This document shows, in pieces, positions 5,727 to 9,839 of a DNA stretch of 9,839 bases. The translations under genes and the position numbers were made by a program. The first letter of the stretch is position 1; each line of letters starts with the position of its first letter. The notes beneath the pieces were generated by a model. That model saw only the letters and a list, made by a program, of their open reading frames with translations. It was not told the DNA's origin and did not search any database. Source of the DNA: Bacillota bacterium (GTDB taxonomy: Bacteria; Bacillota; Clostridia; Christensenellales; Aristaeellaceae); the NCBI GenBank assembly GCA_023392395.1, contig JAEVZE010000146.1, forward strand, positions 1-9,839. Reading direction: 5' to 3'.

Positions 5727-6188
5727 ATGCTGACCGAACAGGAAATCAATGTTCTGTTTGCCAAATGGATTGAAATATTGAGACTGAAGAACAGCTGGGA
5801 TATTCGGCTCGAGTTGATTGATGATCCACTGTTCCAAAAAACTGGTGACTTTAAAGTCGACTGTGACGACAGGAAAGCCATTCTGATGATCAACTGCCTG
5901 AATCCGAAACAAGAGAATCTGGAAGAGGTAATCGTTCACGAGTTGATGCACTTAAAGCTCTATCCCCTGGACCAACTGACGGAAGGGCTGATTGATAGCC
6001 ATTATCAAAAAAGCGGCCCTGAGTACGACGCGATTTATACGCAGTTTATGACCATGCTGGAGCAAACGGTTGAAGAGTTGACCAAGTGTTATCTTGGATC
6101 ATTCGGCATGAATACAAGCTTATCTTACGGCAGATGCAAGTCGATGAAAAGTTTCAATGATTTATACGACGGGCTTAAATCACTCTGA
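5727..6188 (+). CDS. Small HEXXH metallopeptidase-like protein, function unknown
   Basis: The 153-residue product has a zinc-peptidase motif VHELMHLKLYPLDQ with HELMH at 71-75. A helix with EQTVEEL (112-118) could supply the third metal ligand, though that is inference. No signal peptide or membrane helix is visible, so it should be cytosolic. I do not recognise a named family with certainty; the layout resembles short minigluzincin-like or phage-type putative metalloproteases. ATG 5727 is chosen because GGAGG (5715-5719) lies 7 bases upstream; the in-frame TTG 5685, which overlaps the murF-like stop, has its purine run directly abutting it. Base use is unlike its neighbours: I counted 25 of 60 G+C in 5761-5820 against 46 of 60 in 5221-5280, suggesting later acquisition between the murF-like gene and ddl. 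Confidence 0.75.
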   Translation: MLTEQEINVLFAKWIEILRLKNSWDIRLELIDDPLFQKTGDFKVDCDDRKAILMINCLNPKQENLEEVIVHELMHLKLYPLDQLTEGLIDSHYQKSGPEYDAIYTQFMTMLEQTVEELTKCYLGSFGMNTSLSYGRCKSMKSFNDLYDGLKSL

Positions 6189-6247
6189 TAAATCCTATTT
6201 GGCATCGATATATATGTCCTCGGCGACACTTTGAAGGGGGTTTTCGC

Positions 6248-7429
6248 ATGAAACTGAGCGTTGCGGTGTTGTTCGGCAGCCGAACCTGCGAGCACGACGT
6301 TTCAATCATCACCGGCATTCAGGCGCTGGGCGCGCTGGACCCGGAGCAATACGACGCGTTCCCGGTCTACATCGCGCGGGACGGCGCCTGGTACGTGGGC
6401 GAGCGCCTGAGGGACATCTCCTTCTACCCGTCCTTTGATCCCGCACAGGCGCGGAAAGTCCTGCCCACCGCCGACGGCGGAAAGCTGCTGCTGATCGACC
6501 CGAGCGAAAAGCGCGGGCTGTTCCAGCGGAGCGAAAAGGTGGTGGCGAGCGCTGACGTAGCGCTTCTGGCCATGCACGGCATGAACGGCGAGGACGGCAC
6601 GCTGCAGGGCATGCTGGAGATGATGGACGTGCCCTACACCTCCTCGGGCGTGATGGGCTCCTCGGTGGGCATGGACAAGATCGCCATGAAGCAGTTGTTC
6701 CGCGGCTGCGGCTTCCCGGTACTGCCCGACACGTGGATCGACCGGGCGTCCTGGAAGAAGGACCGCGACGCCTGCGTCCGGAAGGTCGAGGCTGCGCTGG
6801 ATTACCCCGTGTATGTGAAGCCTGCGAATCTGGGTTCCTCCATCGGCATCAAGCGGGCAAACGACCGGGCGGGCCTTGAGGACGCACTGGATGTGGCCGT
6901 CTCCTTCGACCGCCGCGTGCTCGTCGAAAAGGGCGTGGAGAAGCGCCGGGAGGTCAACTGCTCGGTGCTGGGCTACGGCGAGGAGGCCCGCGCCTCGGAA
7001 CTGGAGATGCCGCTGGGCGGCGAGGAACTGGTGGACTTCAGCGATAAATACATGCGGCGCGCTAAGGGCGGCAAGGGCATGCAGTCGCTGCAGCGCATCA
7101 TCCCCGCGCCCATCCCGGAGGAGATGGCTTCCCGCATCAAGGCGCTCTCCGTGGACATCTTCCGCGCGCTGGACTGCAAGGGCGTGGTGCGCATCGACTT
7201 CATGCTGGACGGGGCGGACGATGCCCTCTACGTGGGTGAGATCAACACCATCCCGGGCTCGCTGGCCTTCTATCTGTGGGAGCCGCTGGGCCTGAAGTTC
7301 GGGAAGATGCTGGATGAGATGATCCGATACGCGCTGACTGCCGCCGCAGACAAGCGGGAGAGCGTGTTTTCCTACAAGTCCGATATTCTGAAGAATCAGA
7401 AGCTGGGCGGCGCAAAAGGGAAAGGGTAA
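6248..7429 (+). CDS. ddl: D-alanine--D-alanine ligase family protein
   Basis: Ddl enzymes condense two D-amino acids with ATP to make the dipeptide that MurF adds to peptidoglycan precursor. The 393-residue ATP-grasp product has CEHDVS (14-19, E15 and H16 of the first D-Ala site), HGMNGEDGTLQG (110-121), the nucleotide-binding KPANLGSSIG (191-200), DKY (266-268, matching the Lys-Tyr of D-Ala-type omega loops rather than the VanA His), RIDFMLD (315-321) and EINTIPG (331-337), with metal ligands D317, E331 and N333. After EINTIPG comes SLAFYLWE instead of the usual MTSHSLVP-type segment, so the second D-Ala pocket may differ. It is longer than typical Ddl (about 310-370), partly through a lysine-rich omega loop and a basic tail (KGKG). 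ATG 6248 follows GAAGGGGG (6233-6240). The 59-base gap from the preceding gene shows no clear promoter. Confidence 0.92.
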   Translation: MKLSVAVLFGSRTCEHDVSIITGIQALGALDPEQYDAFPVYIARDGAWYVGERLRDISFYPSFDPAQARKVLPTADGGKLLLIDPSEKRGLFQRSEKVVASADVALLAMHGMNGEDGTLQGMLEMMDVPYTSSGVMGSSVGMDKIAMKQLFRGCGFPVLPDTWIDRASWKKDRDACVRKVEAALDYPVYVKPANLGSSIGIKRANDRAGLEDALDVAVSFDRRVLVEKGVEKRREVNCSVLGYGEEARASELEMPLGGEELVDFSDKYMRRAKGGKGMQSLQRIIPAPIPEEMASRIKALSVDIFRALDCKGVVRIDFMLDGADDALYVGEINTIPGSLAFYLWEPLGLKFGKMLDEMIRYALTAAADKRESVFSYKSDILKNQKLGGAKGKG

Positions 7430-7440
7430 GCGCATCGAAA

Positions 7441-7507
7441 AGAGGGTTTTCAACCGAAAGAGGAAACCGCTATGCGATTCTCTCAAAGGATCACCCTCTC
7501 TGAGCGG
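7441..7507. other. Long-range complementary segments just after ddl
   Basis: AGAGGGT (7441-7447) is complementary to ACCCTCT (7493-7499), and CCGCT (7468-7472) to AGCGG (7503-7507). These two pairings cross and would be mutually exclusive or pseudoknotted. They lie in the ddl 3' untranslated region; the significance is uncertain. Confidence 0.3.
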
Positions 7508-7518
7508 GCGTAACACCG

Positions 7519-7575
7519 GATGAATAAAACGGAAATCCTGCAGAAACGAGAAATTTCTGCAGGATTTTATTCATC
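7519..7575 (+). terminator. Long terminator-like hairpin after ddl
   Basis: A perfect 14-bp stem (7533-7546 with 7554-7567) has a 7-base CGAGAAA loop and a CCTGCAG core. It is extended after a 6-base bulge (7527-7532) by an outer 8-bp stem GATGAATA (7519-7526) with TATTCATC (7568-7575). The inner stem is followed by T-rich sequence (ATTTTATT), so it probably ends the hydrolase-to-ddl transcript. The short open frame across it is explained by the repeat symmetry, not by coding. Confidence 0.65.
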
Positions 7576-7602
7576 ATCTGAGCGTGTTCTCGCAAGTTTT
7601 CG

Positions 7603-7639
7603 GGCGGCGCACCAAGTGGTGAAGATGGGTGATGCCGCC
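7603..7639. repeat. GC-rich imperfect stem-loop upstream of the rpoB promoter
   Basis: GGCGGCGCACC (7603-7613) pairs with GGTGATGCCGCC (7628-7639) over 11 bp with one bulged A and one G-T pair. A competing inner stem CACCA/TGGTG (7610-7614 with 7617-7621) exists. No T-run follows. It may assist insulation between ddl and rpoB. Confidence 0.4.
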
Positions 7640-7670
7640 GGATTCAAACCGTCAAATGCCCCCCAAATAG

Positions 7671-7709
7671 AAAAAAGCGGGCTGTTTTGGAGAAAAAAGG
7701 CCAAAAAAA
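7671..7709 (+). promoter_or_regulatory. Phased A-tracts upstream of the rpoB promoter (possible UP element or bend)
   Basis: Three A-runs occur at 7671-7676, 7693-7698 and 7703-7709, with centres about 22 and 10.5 bases apart, that is, close to whole helical turns. They sit about 14 to 52 bases before the first TTGACA, where A-tract UP elements or intrinsic bends stimulate strong promoters. Position and phasing are seen; the effect is inferred. Confidence 0.45.
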
Positions 7710-7722
7710 TCGTGCCATGCCG

Positions 7723-7758
7723 TTGACAAGGCTTGACAACAGTGCTATTATAGATAAT
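7723..7758 (+). promoter_or_regulatory. Strong sigma-A-type promoter of rpoB
   Basis: A perfect TTGACA (7723-7728) and TATTAT (7746-7751) are 17 bases apart, placing the start point near A7756-A7758. A second TTGACA at 7733-7738, offset by 10 bases, could pair with GATAAT (7753-7758) at a poor 14-base spacing. The first pair is the better promoter. It gives rpoB its own transcription start about 210 bases upstream of the ATG. Confidence 0.85.
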
Positions 7759-7865
7759 TGCACTAGTATGGGCAACCAGCCCACTTGAGCGCTTTCACCC
7801 GCCCGACCAGCCCCCGCATGATTTCCTTGGGACGTATTGTACACCCTCAGGACCAAAAGTGCAAT
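7757..7865 (+). promoter_or_regulatory. Structured rpoB leader with long-range closing stem
   Basis: ATTGCACT (7757-7764), at the predicted 5' end of the transcript, is a perfect inverted repeat of AGTGCAAT (7858-7865) and would close a 109-nt domain. Inside are TGGGC/GCCCA (7769-7773 with 7779-7783, AACCA loop) and TCCT-T-GGG/CCC-TC-AGGA (7824-7831 with 7844-7852). The 3' arm can instead pair with TATTGTAC (7835-7842 with 7859-7866, one wobble), so two folds compete. No known riboswitch class is recognisable to me. A regulatory role is inference. Confidence 0.5.
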
Positions 7866-7915
7866 AGGGACGGTCGCAAAAATTTTACACCTTTTTCGTA
7901 ACTTCTTCCGGATTG

Positions 7916-7929
7916 GCGGCGCACGCCGC
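7916..7929. other. Small GC-rich hairpin in the rpoB leader
   Basis: GCGGC (7916-7920) pairs with GCCGC (7925-7929) around a GCAC loop, 38 bases before the rpoB ATG. It does not cover the ribosome binding site AAAGGAG (7949-7955). Confidence 0.4.
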
Positions 7930-7967
7930 GAACCTGTTCGACCTTAGAAAAGGAGTGGTGACCTCAC

Positions 7968-9839
7968 ATGGGAAATACGGCGCGGATTTGCAACGAGCAC
8001 GAGGTGCAGATGGGCAGGCGCACACGCATGACCTTCGCCCGCATCGAGGAATCGCTGCCGGTGCCCGACCTGATCGAGATTCAGAAGAATTCCTATCAGC
8101 ACTTTCTGAAGGAGGACCTTCGCGAAGTACTCAGGGATGTCTCTCCGATTACCGACTATTCCGAGAGCCTGATTCTGGAGTTCATCGACTATTCTCTGGA
8201 CGACGCGCCGAAGTATACCGTCGAAAAGTGCAAGGAGCGCGACTCAACCTACGCCGCGCCGCTTAAGGTTACCGTCAGGCTTACCAACACCGAGACCCAC
8301 GAGATCAAGGAAAGCGAAGTCTTCATGGGTGACTTCCCGCTGATGACCGAGCACGGCACGTTCGTCATCAACGGCGCGGAGCGCGTCATCGTGTCCCAGC
8401 TGGTCCGCTCGCCGGGCGTCTACTACGCCAAGACCATCGACAAGACGGGCGCCAATCTGTTCTCCTGCACGATGATCCCCAACCGCGGCGCGTGGATCGA
8501 GTATGAGACTGACTCCAACGGCGTCATCTACGCCCGCATCGACCGGGCGAGGAAGCTCCCCATCACGGTGCTGCTGCGCGCGCTGGGCTACGAAACCGAC
8601 GCGGTTCTGATCGACATGCTGGGCGACGACGAGCGCGTCTCGGCCACCATCGCCCGCGACGCCTCCTCCGAGGACCGCGAGGGCCGCGCCAAATCCCGCC
8701 GCGAGCAGGCGCTCATTGAGATCTACAATAAGCTGCGCCCCGGCGAGCCGCCGTCGGTGGACTCGGCCACCAACCTCATCAATTCGCTGTTCTTCGACCC
8801 CAAGCGCTATGACCTGGCGAAGGTGGGCCGTTACAAGTTCAATAAAAAGCTGGCCATCGCGCGCCGCCTCTCCGGGCAGATCGCGGAGGAGGATGTGACG
8901 CACCCCTACACCGGCGAAATCCTGGTGGAAAAGGGCGGCACCATCTCCCGCGAAAAGGCCCTGGAGATTCAGGACGCGGGCATCAACGCCGTGGTCATCA
9001 AGACCACGGAAGGCCGCGCGCTGAAAGTCATCGGCAACAATTTCGTGCAGTTTGACGCCTTCATGAAGGACTACGACCCCGAGCTGTACAAGCAGTACGA
9101 CCAGGCGGTGGTCCGCCTGCATGAGCGCGTGCACCTCAAGGTGCTGCTCGAGCTGTGCAAGTCGGCCAGGGCCGACGGCCTGCCGTTCAACCAACTGCTG
9201 CGCGACAACATTGGAAAGCTGATTCCGAAGTACATCCTCGTGGACGACATCGTGGCCTCCGCCAGCTATCAGGTGGGGCTGTTCCACGGCGTGGGCGAGA
9301 TCGACGACATCGACCATCTGGGCAACCGCCGCCTCAGAAGCGTGGGCGAACTGCTGCAAAACCAGATCCGCGTGGGCCTCTCCCGCTTGGAGCGCGTGGT
9401 CAAGGAGCGCATGGCGATCCAGGACCTGGACAAAGTCCGTCCGCAGGACCTGATCAACATCCGCCCGGTCTCGGCGGCCATCAAGGAGTTCTTTGGGTCC
9501 TCCCAGCTGTCCCAGTTCATGGATCAGCCCAACCCCCTGGCCGAACTGACCCACAAGCGCCGCCTCTCGGCACTGGGCCCCGGCGGCCTCAACCGCGACC
9601 GCGCCAGCTTCGCTGTCCGCGACGTGCACTACTCCCACTACGCGCGCATCTGCCCCATTGAGACGCCTGAAGGCCCCAACATCGGCCTGATCGGCTCTCT
9701 GGCCACCTACGCGCGCATCAATGAGTATGGCTTCATCGAGGCTCCCTACCGCCGCATCGACCGCGAGGCCTGCCGCGCCACCGACGAGATCATCTATATG
9801 ACCGCCGACGAGGAAGATCAGTTCGTCATCGCCCAGGCC
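7968..9839 (+). CDS. rpoB: DNA-directed RNA polymerase subunit beta, N-terminal half (3' end outside window)
   Basis: RpoB is the catalytic beta subunit of RNA polymerase. The frame is open for 624 codons to the window edge, about half of the full protein. It begins with the clostridial-type sequence GRRTRMTFARIEE...LIEIQKNSY and contains the protrusion/lobe segments GDFPLMTEHGTFVINGAERV and SQLVRSPGVYY. The rifampicin pocket starts at SSQLSQFMDQ (511-520) and continues to THKRRLSALGPGG (528-540), then CPIETPEGPNIGL. Residues matching E. coli D516, H526, R529 and S531 are wild type (here D519, H529, R532, S534), so no resistance change is seen; E. coli N518 is Pro521 here. ATG 7968 is the first possible start, because an in-frame TGA lies at 7959-7961; AAAGGAG is 12 bases upstream, a rather long spacer. 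rplL, the usual upstream neighbour, is absent. Confidence 0.97.
   Translation, partial: MGNTARICNEHEVQMGRRTRMTFARIEESLPVPDLIEIQKNSYQHFLKEDLREVLRDVSPITDYSESLILEFIDYSLDDAPKYTVEKCKERDSTYAAPLKVTVRLTNTETHEIKESEVFMGDFPLMTEHGTFVINGAERVIVSQLVRSPGVYYAKTIDKTGANLFSCTMIPNRGAWIEYETDSNGVIYARIDRARKLPITVLLRALGYETDAVLIDMLGDDERVSATIARDASSEDREGRAKSRREQALIEIYNKLRPGEPPSVDSATNLINSLFFDPKRYDLAKVGRYKFNKKLAIARRLSGQIAEEDVTHPYTGEILVEKGGTISREKALEIQDAGINAVVIKTTEGRALKVIGNNFVQFDAFMKDYDPELYKQYDQAVVRLHERVHLKVLLELCKSARADGLPFNQLLRDNIGKLIPKYILVDDIVASASYQVGLFHGVGEIDDIDHLGNRRLRSVGELLQNQIRVGLSRLERVVKERMAIQDLDKVRPQDLINIRPVSAAIKEFFGSSQLSQFMDQPNPLAELTHKRRLSALGPGGLNRDRASFAVRDVHYSHYARICPIETPEGPNIGLIGSLATYARINEYGFIEAPYRRIDREACRATDEIIYMTADEEDQFVIAQA

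Noticed and set aside
6199..6214. TTGGCA followed by TATATAT as a ddl promoter
   Set aside because: The two boxes are only a few bases apart, incompatible with a sigma-A promoter.
6302..7516. 404-codon open frame on the minus strand
   Set aside because: Antisense to ddl, rich in His/Arg/Ala typical of a reverse-frame shadow, with no recognisable domain.
7520..7726. 68-codon open frame between ddl and rpoB
   Set aside because: It starts inside the terminator-like hairpin, has no convincing ribosome binding site and crosses the rpoB -35 box.
7644..7856. 70-codon minus-strand frame over the rpoB promoter, with a hydrophobic middle
   Set aside because: It covers the promoter and the structured leader on the other strand and has no clear ribosome binding site; the hydrophobic stretch is explained by promoter AT-richness.
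8244..9638. 464-codon open frame on the minus strand
   Set aside because: It lies fully antisense to rpoB, which has unmistakable family motifs; long antisense frames are expected in GC-rich codon-biased DNA, and the translation looks low-complexity.

Overview
The window looks like a piece of chromosome from a GC-rich member of the Clostridia (Firmicutes). The evidence is an FMN riboswitch in front of an ECF-type riboflavin S-component (ribU), the tsaE-tsaB-rimI order, a membrane-anchored MurF-like ligase next to a D-Ala-D-Ala ligase, a clostridial-type RpoB N-terminus, strong purine-rich ribosome binding sites and GTG/TTG starts. I cannot name a genus from the sequence alone. All convincing genes are on the + strand.

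Layout: (1) 1-252 is the C-terminal end of a galactokinase. (2) 253-520 is a non-coding array of stem-loops. (3) 521-2999 is a promoter, an FMN riboswitch with a terminator-like expression platform, then ribU, tsaE, tsaB and rimI, packed with a 12-base gap and 4-base overlaps. This is probably one operon, so t6A tRNA-modification genes would lie behind a flavin-sensing switch. (4) 3000-3250 is a second stem-loop array, similar in style to the first. (5) 3277-7429 is a -10 element, an alpha/beta hydrolase, a Mur ligase with N-terminal membrane helices, a low-GC HEXXH metallopeptidase-like gene and a D-Ala-D-Ala ligase family gene. The first two overlap by 4 bases; the set reads as a peptidoglycan-precursor cluster interrupted by, or joined with, the low-GC gene. 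(6) 7430-7967 is non-coding: a long terminator-like hairpin after ddl, phased A-tracts, a strong promoter and a roughly 210-nt rpoB leader. The predicted transcript start of that leader falls on one arm of an 8-bp perfect inverted repeat. (7) 7968-9839 is the first 624 codons of rpoB, open to the window edge, with no rplL immediately upstream.

The coding content is mostly recognisable housekeeping. The less expected signals are non-coding or contextual: the two hairpin arrays, the rpoB leader with two competing pairings, the tsa genes downstream of an FMN riboswitch, and the hydrolase/MurF-like/metallopeptidase/Ddl neighbourhood with altered Ddl active-site residues.
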